The notes below the pieces were generated by a model. That model was not told the DNA's origin and ran no database searches. It saw only the letters and a program-made list of their open reading frames with translations. Position numbers and translations under genes: made by a program. From Tichowtungia aerotolerans (GTDB lineage Bacteria; Verrucomicrobiota; Kiritimatiellia; Kiritimatiellales; Tichowtungiaceae), in assembly GCF_009905215.1 (NCBI RefSeq), contig NZ_CP047593.1, positions 1,368,900-1,432,899 on the forward strand: 64,000 nucleotides of DNA. Direction: 5' to 3'. Of the stretch, positions 35,259-44,361 are shown piece by piece. The stretch's first letter is position 1; each line of letters starts with the position of its first letter.

Positions 35259-35932
35259 CACCTCTGTCCCGGAGGTGGGAACGGCCGGAGGTGGTGGCTA
35301 CACTCTCTGCGACATCGCCGAATGATAAACTGATGCAGTTTGCGGAGAAGGAGCTCGGTCGAAGCATTGATCCGTGTTTGCTCGATATCGGCTGCGGAGC
35401 AGGGTGTAACGCCGTTCCGCTGGCAGGCCGCGGCTGGAATGTACTTGGGCTTGACCTGTCGGATCCCATGCTCGAAGCGGCGCGGCGGCGTGCACAGCAG
35501 GAGGGTCTGACCGAACGCCTTCGGTTTCAATCGGCTTCTATGGATCGGCTGCCTCTGGCGGATCAGAGCTTCGATTTTATTGTGGCTCACGGGATCTGGA
35601 ACCTGGCCCGTTCCGTCGCTGAGTTTCGGACGGCGGTCAGCGAGGCCGCGCGCGTCGCGCGACCGGGAGCGCCGCTTTTTGTGTTTACGTTCTCCCGCAA
35701 CACACTGCCGGAGGATGCGGAGCCTGTTTTGGGAGAGCAGTTTGTGTTTACCCAGTTTGCCGGCGAACCGCAGTGTTTTTTAACGGAAGCGCAGCTGGTT
35801 GAAGAGTTGGAGGCTGTCGGGTTTATCCGGGAGCCGGGCGAATCGATAACCGAATATAATCGGAGAAAATGCGGTGAATTGCAGTCCGGCGGCGCTCCGG
35901 TTCTGTATGAGGGAATTTTCAGGAGATGTTAA
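35255..35932 (+). CDS. SAM-dependent methyltransferase, coupled to nirBD
   Basis: A 225-aa class I methyltransferase. Motif I is LLDIGCGAGCNAVPLAG, the acidic motif II is VLGLDLSDPML and motif IV is SFDFIVAHGIWN. The start overlaps the nirBD stop by 4 bp, so it belongs to the same transcript. Substrate unknown. Methyltransferases with tellurite-, chalcogen- or small-molecule-directed activity share this simple layout; a link to siroheme or nitrogen metabolism is only suggested by position. Confidence 0.82.
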   Translation: MTPLSRRWERPEVVATLSATSPNDKLMQFAEKELGRSIDPCLLDIGCGAGCNAVPLAGRGWNVLGLDLSDPMLEAARRRAQQEGLTERLRFQSASMDRLPLADQSFDFIVAHGIWNLARSVAEFRTAVSEAARVARPGAPLFVFTFSRNTLPEDAEPVLGEQFVFTQFAGEPQCFLTEAQLVEELEAVGFIREPGESITEYNRRKCGELQSGGAPVLYEGIFRRC

Positions 35933-36273
35933 TCATCAAGCAGGCTTGCGGTTGCTTCGGCGGTTTGTTTGTCGATGCGAATCAGTACGAGGCATTGTTC
36001 CGTCTGTTCGCTTTCGACGGTCGGATCTCCGGCGCAGGCGCAGCCCGGCGTGCGGGAGGTATAAAAAATCTGTGTTTTGATCTCGATAGCTCCGGGAAGT
36101 TCCTGAGTGCTGAGAATCACAGCCTCAATGGAGTCGTCCAGTGCATAGCTGCCGGCCTTCAGACCCTGTTGAAGAGGCAAGGTATTGCTGTCCAGTGCAG
36201 CAATGTTTTTTTTCAGTACTGCAGCGAACTCCGGATGTCCCCATGCTTTTAATACACTTCGGAAATCGGCCAT
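35929..36273 (-). CDS. Small protein of unknown function with CAC motif
   Basis: A 114-aa soluble protein (MADFRSVLKAWGHPEFAAVL at the start). It contains a PGCACAGDPT motif and the C-terminal CLVLIRIDKQTAEATASLL. I do not recognise the family. GGAGA lies at proper distance from the ATG at 36273; an upstream ATG at 36285 overlaps that site and is less likely. Its tail overlaps the methyltransferase tail by 4 bp, convergent. Confidence 0.65.
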   Translation of the reverse strand: MADFRSVLKAWGHPEFAAVLKKNIAALDSNTLPLQQGLKAGSYALDDSIEAVILSTQELPGAIEIKTQIFYTSRTPGCACAGDPTVESEQTEQCLVLIRIDKQTAEATASLLDD

Positions 36274-36523
36274 TTGTGTCTCCATTTACCGGAAGTCAGT
36301 TTCCGTTATTGAAGGGTTTTCTTAGCTCGGGTCAAGGACAGATTGTTTGAGAGGAGATAATGTTCCTTTGTCAATCAGCTTCAACCCCGGTACAAAAGTG
36401 GGTTCGATGGAAAAGACGTGCTGTTCGAAAACAGGATGGTTGCTGATGGCAGGCACGGCCCGTGTCCGCAACGATACAAAAGAGGACTTTTCAGACACAA
36501 ACATGGAAAGGAGGCCAGACGCC

Positions 36524-36616
36524 ATGAATCTCGAGATAACAAAAAGCATCCCGGTCGAAGCTGCGTTGACGAAAGCGTTTGCTGCGCACACGGACGACGA
36601 ACGGGTGGTGGAATGA
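36524..36616 (+). CDS. 30-aa ORF coupled to the DUF488 gene
   Basis: ATG at 36524 preceded by a perfect AAAGGAGG at 9-base spacing, encoding MNLEITKSIPVEAALTKAFA and ten more residues ending DDERVVE. The stop overlaps the DUF488 start (ATGA), which is how translationally coupled leader or partner genes look. No family recognised. A longer in-frame ORF from 36347 exists but lacks such a ribosome-binding site. Confidence 0.5.
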   Translation: MNLEITKSIPVEAALTKAFAAHTDDERVVE

Positions 36617-36969
36617 AGATCAAAATCAAACGTATTTACGAGGAGGCGTCTGCCGCGGACGGCTGGCGCGTTCTCGTAGACCGTCTTTGGCCGCGCGGGG
36701 TGCGCCGGGAGGAGGCGCAGCTGGATGAGTGGGCCAAAGAGGTTACGCCGAGCGATGCCCTGCGCAAATGGTACGGCCACGATCCCGGGAAATGGGACGA
36801 ATTCAGCAAAAAGTATCGCGCGGAACTCGAAGAAAAAACGGATGAGCTTACGAAGCTGCTTGAAAGCTGCCCGGAAAAAACGATGACACTGCTGTTTGCG
36901 GCCAAAGACGAGACGCACAGCCATGCGGTGGTTCTCAAAGAAGTACTGGACGAACAGTTGAAACAATAA
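36613..36969 (+). CDS. DUF488 family protein
   Basis: A 118-aa protein of the DUF488 family (YeaO-like). Diagnostic features are VLVDRLWPRGVRREEAQLDEWAKEVTPS, LRKWYGHDP and KTMTLLFAAKDETHSHAVVL. Function of the family is not established. It is translationally coupled to a 30-aa upstream ORF and lies between the nitrite-reduction region and the lipoprotein cluster. Confidence 0.85.
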   Translation: MKIKIKRIYEEASAADGWRVLVDRLWPRGVRREEAQLDEWAKEVTPSDALRKWYGHDPGKWDEFSKKYRAELEEKTDELTKLLESCPEKTMTLLFAAKDETHSHAVVLKEVLDEQLKQ

Positions 36970-37037
36970 GCTTGTCCATCAGAGCGTACTCAACGTGCGG
37001 AATTCTCATTAAAACCTGTTCAGTTCATGGACACGGA

Positions 37038-38027
37038 TCATTCTTCTGGAGAAGCCAGACGATCCAGTGTTTCGCCGAGTCTGCGCGGAATCTCGGAGGT
37101 GATGGATGTTCGCAGACTCCGCTGTGCGCGAAGAGTTGCCTGCTCAAAATTGATGTGTCCTTCCCGGCGTGAGTCATTGATCGATAGAATCAGGTTTTGT
37201 TTCCGGTCGCGGGCTTCAATCTGATAGCGATAGCGAACAAAAACCAGTGTATCGCGGTGCAGGTCTGTTGGTTGAATATCGACATTTCCGGAAAAAGTCA
37301 AAACGGCCGGATTTACCTCAGAAAATCCCATGCCGGTCAGCGCTTCGCGCAGGGCATCCCCAGCATCGCCGGACAGTTCAACAGAGAATGTTATTTTCTG
37401 CGCGGCGGCAGCGGTTTCTGCATAGAGCGTTTGCGGATCATATCCCAATGAAAACCGGTTTTGCGCACCGGGATTGATGATGTCGAGCTGCGCGAGCATT
37501 CGGTCGTTTTCCAGCGCTTTGCGTACGGCGGCACGCCGGAAGGCGTACGCTCCAACGGGACCCGGGGCCTGGTTGCTCAGGTCGGTCAGCAACTGAACAT
37601 CGGAACTGTTTTCAGCGATTCGCCGGCGATAGATTGCTGAGGTTTCCGGGCGCGGAAGCAGGGCCGCGATATGAACCCGGCCGTTGTGATCCGTGAAGGT
37701 TTCTCCAAACTGGATATTCAGCAGGTTCTGGCTGGATCCGATTTGAACCTGGGTTTTAAGTTCACTGATCCGGGACAGAGATTTTTTGGTCTCTGTGGCG
37801 GTTTCAGAAAGAGACTCATTTGCCTGAATCGCGGATTCAAAAATGCGGGCAAGGCCGGCGCTCGCATTGTTTTCAGCTGCACGGCGCGTATCACCTTCGC
37901 CGATCGCGACCAGATATTGAGCCTGCGGATAAAGTTCCTGCGGTTTCAGCAGCCAGGCCGGCCGATCATTCGGAGCGGTGGCGCATCCGGCCAGCAGGAG
38001 AGCTAGGCTCAATATGCCCTGTTTCAT
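37038..38027 (-). CDS. LPP20-family lipoprotein
   Basis: A 329-aa lipoprotein with signal MKQGILSLALLLAGC (cysteine 15). The N-terminal part (YLVAIGEGDTRRAAENNASAGLARIF) matches the LPP20 domain, named from a Helicobacter outer-membrane antigen. The rest is probably a repeat of the same alpha-beta fold. It is the last gene of a three-gene lipoprotein run with a COG3014-like protein and LpoB, a set that recurs in other bacteria and is tied to the envelope or peptidoglycan synthesis. Confidence 0.85.
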   Translation of the reverse strand: MKQGILSLALLLAGCATAPNDRPAWLLKPQELYPQAQYLVAIGEGDTRRAAENNASAGLARIFESAIQANESLSETATETKKSLSRISELKTQVQIGSSQNLLNIQFGETFTDHNGRVHIAALLPRPETSAIYRRRIAENSSDVQLLTDLSNQAPGPVGAYAFRRAAVRKALENDRMLAQLDIINPGAQNRFSLGYDPQTLYAETAAAAQKITFSVELSGDAGDALREALTGMGFSEVNPAVLTFSGNVDIQPTDLHRDTLVFVRYRYQIEARDRKQNLILSINDSRREGHINFEQATLRAQRSLRTSITSEIPRRLGETLDRLASPEE

Positions 38028-38039
38028 ATTCCGTATCTT

Positions 38040-39482
38040 TCAGTTTAAATAAAATGACTCAATCAGGTTCAGTCCCGATGTATCAATGTTCACCGTGCGA
38101 ACATCGCTGTGCAGAAGCATACCGCCGGATGAAACATACTCAAATTCAATTCGATGCATGCCGGGAGTCAGTTCTGTTTCCGCCACGCAGGCGCGCGCTG
38201 GAAAAAATCTGGAAATGCGAAGGTCGGCATGTTCGGTCACACCGACTCCGGCGCCGGCCAGCAACCCTGTAAACAGGCCGTAAAGCTCACCCCACTGTTC
38301 TTCTGCTGCTCTCTGTGACTGAGCTGCAGCGATGCCTTTGGTGACTGTTCGTGTGATGGTTTTCAGATAAGTCAGGGGCTTGCGGATTTCAAACGTGGCT
38401 TCGGCGGCATTTTCGAGGCTTTCGATCGGCATCAGTGTCGGGCCCTGCTTGCCGTCGATTTTTACCCGGATCGATCCGACATGTGATCCGCGCTTAACCA
38501 GAGTCGGCAATTGAAATTTAAACGTATAGCCGGGCTCGATCCCGGGCCAGAAGAGGGTGTTTGCTCCACCGAAGCTTTGCCCTCCATAACGACGTTCCCG
38601 GGAGCCCGCAATGAAAATCTGATTCTGCTGGGTATGGATCCACAGCGTATCGGCTCGTTTCTCCGGCGACTGGCCAATCAGCCCCAGCAAAGAAACCTTA
38701 ACCGTTCCGCCTGAAGGAACTTTCAGCGCATCTGAGAGGTCCGGCCCGCTGAAATTGTAGATTTCCGGAGCCAGGGCCCGTGCCTGGGCGATTTTTTTAA
38801 GGTCAATTTCTGCTTCATCCGGGCGGCCTTCCGCCCGGTAGATCAGCAGGCTCAGCCAGCGGCCCATCGCTGAATTGCGAAACCGGTTTTTTCCGACGGT
38901 GAACGGCTCTTCGAGCGCGCCGGCTTCCTCATACTCCTGCGCCACTTTCCAGTAGCGGCTTTCGAGCACTTTCAGTTTTTCATCCATGCGTCGGATTTCC
39001 ACAAATGCAGGGTCGAACTGATTGAGTGCCAGATAGTTCAGCGCCTTGAAAACATTTACATAAACGGTTTCATAATCTTCACCGGCATATTCGAGCACAT
39101 TATCGTTCAGCATCATGGATGCGGCAGCGCGTGTGACACTTTTTGTGAATGCCGCATCCATGGCCTGTTCGGCCTTTTCCAGGGAATCGTTGCTGGCTTT
39201 GTAATCGCCAAGATAGTGCTGCAGCATTCCGAGGTCCAGATGGTACAGCGCCCGGTCTTTGCTTTGGTAGTGCGTGAACCGGCTGTTTTCAATCTGCGTT
39301 TGAGCGGCTGAAAAATCGCCCCTCGCGAGCATTTCGTCTGTGCCCGTATACTGCGTTTTGATGGTCCACAGCGTTCCGCAGGAGCAGAAAAGAAAAAAGG
39401 ATGAGATCAGAAAACATTTAGACAGGCTAACAGGATGGCGGGCTCGCCCTGTTGATCCAGTTGTCCTGTCAAAAAAAAGCAT
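38040..39482 (-). CDS. COG3014-like TPR lipoprotein
   Basis: A 480-aa protein with a lipobox (FLFCSCGTLW). TPR-like helices follow (MLARGDFSAAQTQIE, LGMLQHYLGDYKASNDSLEKAEQAM, YVNVFKALNYLALNQFDPAFVEIRRM). The C-terminal half is beta-rich with a hydrophobic hairpin (LFTGLLAGAGVGV). This matches the COG3014 family usually found between LpoB and LPP20 genes. Start uncertain: the ORF opens 32 codons before the lipobox, a long leader, and a shorter start is possible. Confidence 0.78.
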   Translation of the reverse strand: MLFFDRTTGSTGRARHPVSLSKCFLISSFFLFCSCGTLWTIKTQYTGTDEMLARGDFSAAQTQIENSRFTHYQSKDRALYHLDLGMLQHYLGDYKASNDSLEKAEQAMDAAFTKSVTRAAASMMLNDNVLEYAGEDYETVYVNVFKALNYLALNQFDPAFVEIRRMDEKLKVLESRYWKVAQEYEEAGALEEPFTVGKNRFRNSAMGRWLSLLIYRAEGRPDEAEIDLKKIAQARALAPEIYNFSGPDLSDALKVPSGGTVKVSLLGLIGQSPEKRADTLWIHTQQNQIFIAGSRERRYGGQSFGGANTLFWPGIEPGYTFKFQLPTLVKRGSHVGSIRVKIDGKQGPTLMPIESLENAAEATFEIRKPLTYLKTITRTVTKGIAAAQSQRAAEEQWGELYGLFTGLLAGAGVGVTEHADLRISRFFPARACVAETELTPGMHRIEFEYVSSGGMLLHSDVRTVNIDTSGLNLIESFYLN

Positions 39483-39496
39483 CTGGTTTTGGCTGT

Positions 39497-40096
39497 TTAA
39501 ATTTTAAACCGCGGCTTTTTGACAAACTTTTTGATCTTCTTGGTGCCCATCCAGATTTTTTCGTTGCTCTCGATGTGAATCAGCTCCAGATCCGTTTGAT
39601 AGAACTTTACCTGCTCGCGGCCTTCGGAATCGATCTGGGTTTTGATGCTTCCCTTCAACATGTAGTCCGCTCCGGTTTCGGCAGCGAGGCGCTTGGCGGT
39701 TTCTTCCGTGGAAAACTGCTGCTGTTCGACCCGCTCGCGCCGAAGCTCGCCGCGCTCGTCGGAGCTGGCGACAAACTTAACCTTGCCGCTGTTTACCAGT
39801 TCCCGTTCCAGATCTTTGATGAAGACGCCGGTTTCAAGATGTTCAGAAGTCAGGTTGCGAACCGTTCCAACAATCACCACCGGCTTTTTACCATATTTCG
39901 CGGTGTATTCATCGGCCCACGGATGGGCGAAAACATCGGCAATCATCTGTTCGGACACAAGCCGGGAGTCTGAATCGTTCCAGCGCCCGCTGAGATCAAT
40001 GGTTTCATCCACCGAAATACGGTCGACCCTGGTGGCGCATCCGGCAAACCCGATAGTCATGGAAATCAGAATGGCAAAACGAAGCAGTTGTTTCAT
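39497..40096 (-). CDS. lpoB: Penicillin-binding protein activator LpoB-like lipoprotein
   Basis: A 199-aa lipoprotein (signal ending IGFAGCATR, cysteine 20). The body matches the LpoB domain: DLSGRWNDSDSRLVSEQMIAD, PVVIVGTVRNLTSEHLETGVFIKDLERELVNSGKVKFV, GADYMLKGSIKT and the C-terminal EKIWMGTKKIKKFVKK. In E. coli LpoB activates the peptidoglycan synthase PBP1b from the outer membrane. First gene of the LpoB, COG3014, LPP20 run. Confidence 0.88.
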   Translation of the reverse strand: MKQLLRFAILISMTIGFAGCATRVDRISVDETIDLSGRWNDSDSRLVSEQMIADVFAHPWADEYTAKYGKKPVVIVGTVRNLTSEHLETGVFIKDLERELVNSGKVKFVASSDERGELRRERVEQQQFSTEETAKRLAAETGADYMLKGSIKTQIDSEGREQVKFYQTDLELIHIESNEKIWMGTKKIKKFVKKPRFKI

Positions 40097-40153
40097 AAGA
40101 CTCTCCTTTTACTTGCGAAACAGCCTACGCAAAAACAGAAGTAGACGCAATGT

Positions 40154-40168
40154 TTCCAGTGATTGGAA
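40154..40168. repeat. Dispersed palindrome, partial copy
   Basis: TTCCA-GTGAT-TGGAA, between lpoB and the convergent-side MFS gene end. Five-base arms only. Confidence 0.45.
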
Positions 40169-40189
40169 GTCATCAGCTGGACCGATGCA

Positions 40190-41512
40190 CTATTTTCCAA
40201 TGGGTGGGATTTCGCGTTGCCACGGCGGGTGAGCTTTGAATGAGGCGGCAAGCAGCAGCAGCGTAGCGACCAGGCATACCAGCAGGGCAATCTGGTAGCT
40301 GCCGGAAAACTTCAGCGAAAGGCTCAGCATCATTGGGCCGATCGCGCTGCCGAAGACCATCATCGCCATATTCAGTCCGCTGATGGCCCCCAGATGTTTC
40401 CGTCCAAAATATTTTGGCCAGGTAATGCTCATCAGCAGGCCGAACAATCCGCCGGTAATGCCGAACGAAGCAATCAGAAACGGAATGGCGGCCGGACTCA
40501 GCAGGAGCAGACTGGTCATCGACCCGCTCATGGAAAACAGGAACAGAATGTAAAACCAGCGCAGCGCGAGATGATCGCTCAGCCATCCGCCCAGCAATGT
40601 GATGACAATGCTGATGAGAGCGGCGGACGGAAAGATGCTGAATCCGTGCGCACCTTCGAGGCCCGCTTCGGTGAAGATCGATTCGATATGAAACGTCACG
40701 GCAGTAATGTACAGCGACTGCAGCGCCAGCGAGAGACTGAAGACCCAGAAAACCAATGTTTTTCGGGCTTCCGGTAAGGACATGGATCGGGGAGCTTTCT
40801 TCTGCTGCCGGGTCGAAACTTCCTTGATGCTTCCGTCCGGAAGGAGGCCGCAGTCCTCTGGATTGTCGCGGAAAAAAATCAGAATCAGCGGCGTGCAGGC
40901 AAAAATCCAGATCACGCCCATGGTCAGCCAGACACTCGACCAGCCTGTATGCTCAATCCATTTGTGAAGAAGCTGGGGGGTATTTGCGAAACCGTAGCCA
41001 ACCGCCACGCCGCTGATTCCGCTTGCAAGTCCGCGGTGCCGGTTGAACCACTTCATCACCATATTGCGCGAACTGAGCGTCAAAAGGCCCTGTCCGCTGA
41101 AACGAAGCAGGAAAAAGAGCAGGCTCATCGTGGCGATCATCGCTGCGGAAGAGGGAAGAAATCGTGAAACGGCCTGCCCAATGTGATCGGCCGAGCTCAA
41201 AATCCACAGTACGATCCCGAGCATCAGACAGGATGCTGCCGCCATCCAGCGCGAACCGATGCGGTCGTAAAGTTTTCCGGCCGGGGTCAGAATCATCGCG
41301 CTGCAGATCGTTCCGATCATATAAGCGGTGCTGAGCTGGAGTCGGGAGATTCCCAGCGCTCCCAGCAGCGGTTCTGTGAACGCGGAAACGCCGGTGGTTT
41401 GGCCCGGTGCACTGAGAAGAATTCCGACAATTCCCCACAGCAGGATGTTCCAGCCGTAGAAAAACGGCCAGCGTTTCGGATTAAATGGAACAGAGTTGAA
41501 GCGGGCTTTCAT
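40190..41512 (-). CDS. MFS transporter (OFA/MCT-like)
   Basis: A 440-aa major facilitator with twelve predicted helices. Signature-like loops include GKLYDRIGSRW between helices 2 and 3, NRHRGLASGISGVAVGYGF, and WLSDHLALRW in the second half. The pattern resembles OFA/monocarboxylate-type facilitators; the substrate is not predictable. I start at the ATG at 41512; the ORF opens 15 codons upstream. Confidence 0.82.
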   Translation of the reverse strand: MKARFNSVPFNPKRWPFFYGWNILLWGIVGILLSAPGQTTGVSAFTEPLLGALGISRLQLSTAYMIGTICSAMILTPAGKLYDRIGSRWMAAASCLMLGIVLWILSSADHIGQAVSRFLPSSAAMIATMSLLFFLLRFSGQGLLTLSSRNMVMKWFNRHRGLASGISGVAVGYGFANTPQLLHKWIEHTGWSSVWLTMGVIWIFACTPLILIFFRDNPEDCGLLPDGSIKEVSTRQQKKAPRSMSLPEARKTLVFWVFSLSLALQSLYITAVTFHIESIFTEAGLEGAHGFSIFPSAALISIVITLLGGWLSDHLALRWFYILFLFSMSGSMTSLLLLSPAAIPFLIASFGITGGLFGLLMSITWPKYFGRKHLGAISGLNMAMMVFGSAIGPMMLSLSLKFSGSYQIALLVCLVATLLLLAASFKAHPPWQREIPPIGK

Positions 41513-41623
41513 GATAAAAATAAACAGATACTTTGAAGCATCTGTCCGGGGTGTCATACCCTTCTGAGTTCGGAATGCAACCCTGTTTTCAATGTTTGGA
41601 AACCGCGAGTTGTGATGAAGATC

Positions 41624-43963
41624 TCAGTTTTCAGCCTTTGGAACGTCCGTGCGTTTTTCCGGCCAGCAGGTGAGCACGTAGAGGCCGAGCAGGATTTCGA
41701 CAGGGCGCAGGTCGGTTTCGCGGGCCTCGTGGAGGTGCTCGATAATCCAGAGAATCAGACCCGCGGTCCAGTTCTGCGGACTGACGGTTTCTGAGGTGTC
41801 GCTTCCAAAATCTTTGCGGGCAGTCTGCTGCGCAAGAGTGAGCAGGGGGCCGGTGCACTCCGCGCAGGTTCCTTCTTCGTAGGCAGGCTGCAGAATAGCG
41901 AGCTGTTCCGCAGCTTTGGCTTTGTTCCGCCGGCTTTGTCCCGCGTTTCGCATCACTTTTTTATAGAGCCGGTCGATTTCGGAGCCGGGATTCTGCAGCT
42001 CTTTGCTGAAGAGCAGGTAAAATGTGTTGGGCTCGCCGAAAAAAGAGCCGAGTGTGGTGGCGAGGGAACGGCGAAGCACACGGTTTTTGGTGTGTCGCAT
42101 GCGCGGGAAAATTTCGTAAACCGCAACCTGTTCATTCATGCGGGCCAGCGCTTCGCTGGAGTGGCTGATAAGCTTTTCGTCCTGTTCTTCGCGAAGCACT
42201 TTGAGCAGAGGCTCCTTGGCGCGGGTATCGGCGATTTCCCCGAGGGCGCGGACAGATTCGGCTTTGGTTTCGCGGTCATCGCTGTCGAGCTGCCGGGTGA
42301 GGGCATCAACGCTTTTCGGGCTGCGGATGCGGCGCAGGGCGCGGGCAATCTGCGGGGCGAGATCGGCGTGAGCCGGGTCTTCGAGTGTCTGCAGCAGAAT
42401 ATCGAGTGCTTCATTGTCACCGATTTCTCCAAGTGCGGAGACCGCTTCCTCGCGGACATCCGCGGAGGGGTCTTCCAGCAGGGCCGCGAGGTCGGCGTTG
42501 ACCATCGGCGAGCGTGTTTTGCCGAGTTCCTGAACGGCCTGGGCTTTGCGGTGGCGCGGCACGGAGGCCATGGAGATATGGATGTTGTAGATATCGCGAA
42601 CGACTCGCAGCGGATTGGCGAGTACGACGTTTTTAACGGCGCGGCTGACGCCGATGTCGCGGCTGGCGGTTCGGATGCTGATAAACAGCGGCAGGGCGAT
42701 CATCCAGGTAATCAGCAGATGAAGCAGCAGAATGGCGTGGATATAGGAAAACGGCATGCCGCTCGGCAGCTGCAGGCTTGATGGATGGGCGGTGAACCAG
42801 TCCATAATGGCTCCCCCGAGCAGCGGTCCGGCGGCGGAAATGACGCCAACGATGGACCAGTGAACGGCCATGGCCATGGTGCGTCCGGCGGAAGGAGTCA
42901 GAAGCGAGGCGAGATTGAGCTGTGCGATGATGACGCCGGCCACAATTCCTCCGGAGAGCGCGCTGGTGATGCACAGAAGAACTGCCGGCTGCGGCAGGCC
43001 GAAAAGCGTGGTGCCGGGAGTAATAAACAGCCAGACGAAATGGCACAGCGGAACGGTGAGTGCCATCAGCGCGGCGTAAACGCGCGGTCCCATGCGATCC
43101 ATCAGAAACGCGGCGACAAATGAGGCCAGAATGCTGCCTGCAGACGCGAAGATCTGAATATTCGAGATCTGGGAGTAGGGCATATCGAAGACCTGCTTGA
43201 GGTAGACATTGCCGAACTGACCGATCATCGCCAGTCCGAATCCCCAGACCGCCATGGCGGCGGTGAAATATCGGAAATTCCGGTCGCGCAGCGGGGCCAG
43301 TACCCGTTGGAGCGGCGGCGTTGAGCGTTCAATCGGAACCTGGACCGGCTCGGGGACCAGTACGTGCAGAAGAATATCGGCGCATCCGAAAACGGTGGCA
43401 ATGGCGAAAACAACTCCGAATCCGGTCAGATTGCCTTCCGGGAAGCGGTCGAGAACCCATCCGGCTCCGGCCAGCGCAATCAGGAAGGAAATGGTGGTGA
43501 CTCCCTGGCGTTTTCCCCAGAAAGCTCCGCGTTTATTTTCCGGAACCAGATCGGCCATCCAGCTCAGCCATGGCGTCACCGCGATCTGCCCGACAAAGAA
43601 ACCCGCACCCGCCGTTGTCAGCAGGATCGGAATGCCGAATGCACGGTGTTCCGGCGGAAGAAAGGCCGCCAGCACGGGAAAAATATAGATCAGGCGCGAA
43701 AACAGGGCGCAGACAAACCAGACGCCTTTTCGGGATGTACGTTTCTCGACGAAGAATGTGGAGGGGATCTGCACCATCATGGCGATCTGCGGCAGCATGG
43801 CCAGCAGGCCGATTGCCAGACCGCCCGCGCCGAGCGCTTCGAGGTACAGTGCCATCGGGATATTGAGTACGGCGGCGACCCATACCATGCCGAGCGTGCT
43901 GGACAGCACCGAGAAAGCGAGTCCGCGGCGAATCTGTTTGGGAGAAAGGGAGCGGGTTGTCAT
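41624..43963 (-). CDS. MFS transporter fused to HEAT-like repeat domain
   Basis: A 779-aa protein. Residues 1 to about 440 form a twelve-helix MFS domain (WVAAVLNIPMALYLEALGAG; DLVPENKRGAFWGKRQG; VHWSIVGVISAAGPLLGG). From about 460 to 640 there are HEAT/PBS-lyase-like repeats: ADLAALLEDPSADVREEAVSALGEIGD, LDILLQTLEDPAHADLAPQIARAL and VDALTRQLDSDDRETKAESVRALGEIAD. A further helical cytoplasmic segment includes a CAEC pair. The repeats probably form a cytoplasmic protein-interaction platform. I know no function for this fusion; MFS domains with cytosolic regulatory tails exist but are rare. Confidence 0.85.
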   Translation of the reverse strand: MTTRSLSPKQIRRGLAFSVLSSTLGMVWVAAVLNIPMALYLEALGAGGLAIGLLAMLPQIAMMVQIPSTFFVEKRTSRKGVWFVCALFSRLIYIFPVLAAFLPPEHRAFGIPILLTTAGAGFFVGQIAVTPWLSWMADLVPENKRGAFWGKRQGVTTISFLIALAGAGWVLDRFPEGNLTGFGVVFAIATVFGCADILLHVLVPEPVQVPIERSTPPLQRVLAPLRDRNFRYFTAAMAVWGFGLAMIGQFGNVYLKQVFDMPYSQISNIQIFASAGSILASFVAAFLMDRMGPRVYAALMALTVPLCHFVWLFITPGTTLFGLPQPAVLLCITSALSGGIVAGVIIAQLNLASLLTPSAGRTMAMAVHWSIVGVISAAGPLLGGAIMDWFTAHPSSLQLPSGMPFSYIHAILLLHLLITWMIALPLFISIRTASRDIGVSRAVKNVVLANPLRVVRDIYNIHISMASVPRHRKAQAVQELGKTRSPMVNADLAALLEDPSADVREEAVSALGEIGDNEALDILLQTLEDPAHADLAPQIARALRRIRSPKSVDALTRQLDSDDRETKAESVRALGEIADTRAKEPLLKVLREEQDEKLISHSSEALARMNEQVAVYEIFPRMRHTKNRVLRRSLATTLGSFFGEPNTFYLLFSKELQNPGSEIDRLYKKVMRNAGQSRRNKAKAAEQLAILQPAYEEGTCAECTGPLLTLAQQTARKDFGSDTSETVSPQNWTAGLILWIIEHLHEARETDLRPVEILLGLYVLTCWPEKRTDVPKAEN

Positions 43964-44004
43964 TTTCGTTTACATACCCTGCCGGTTGGGAAATGCAACC
44001 CTTG

Positions 44005-44023
44005 TTTTCCAAACATTGGAAAA
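44005..44023. repeat. Dispersed palindrome, perfect copy
   Basis: TTTTCCAA-ACA-TTGGAAAA in the gap between the MFS-HEAT gene and a small divergent lipoprotein gene. Confidence 0.8.
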
Positions 44024-44158
44024 GCCTGCGAGAAGAGTGGACCTTTACGTGTTTTTACTGGATCCTGTTTTTTAATTGCAGTGCCGGTTCATTCAGATAT
44101 TGACCGTCTCGGTCTTCGGGCTGTCTTCTCTCTAAGTGTGAATGCGAAAGGAAGAAAA

Positions 44159-44326
44159 ATGAGTTTAAAAAGCATGTTTGGTCTGGCGGTTCTCCTGCTT
44201 CTTTGCTGTTCCTGCGTCAGCCGGACGATTACGGAGCCGACCGGATTGAACGAGGGCGGACGCCCCAATACCGTCAAAAAAACCAAGCTGATCTGGATTT
44301 GGGACAAGGATTTTAAAAATCCCTGA
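44159..44326 (+). CDS. Very small lipoprotein
   Basis: A 55-aa peptide with lipoprotein signal MSLKSMFGLAVLLLLCCSC and a 36-residue mature part ending LIWIWDKDFKNP. AAAGGAAG lies ahead of the ATG. No family recognised. It sits between two dispersed palindromes. Confidence 0.65.
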   Translation: MSLKSMFGLAVLLLLCCSCVSRTITEPTGLNEGGRPNTVKKTKLIWIWDKDFKNP

Positions 44327-44344
44327 GCGAACAGATGTTGTCTT

Positions 44345-44361
44345 TTTCCAGCCTCTGGAAA
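44345..44361. repeat. Dispersed palindrome copy
   Basis: TTTCCA-GCCTC-TGGAAA, directly abutting the stop codon of the PLD gene. Confidence 0.6.

Noticed and set aside
36347-36523. N-terminal extension of the 30-aa ORF
   Set aside because: No ribosome-binding site and no recognisable protein sequence before the AAAGGAGG at 36507.
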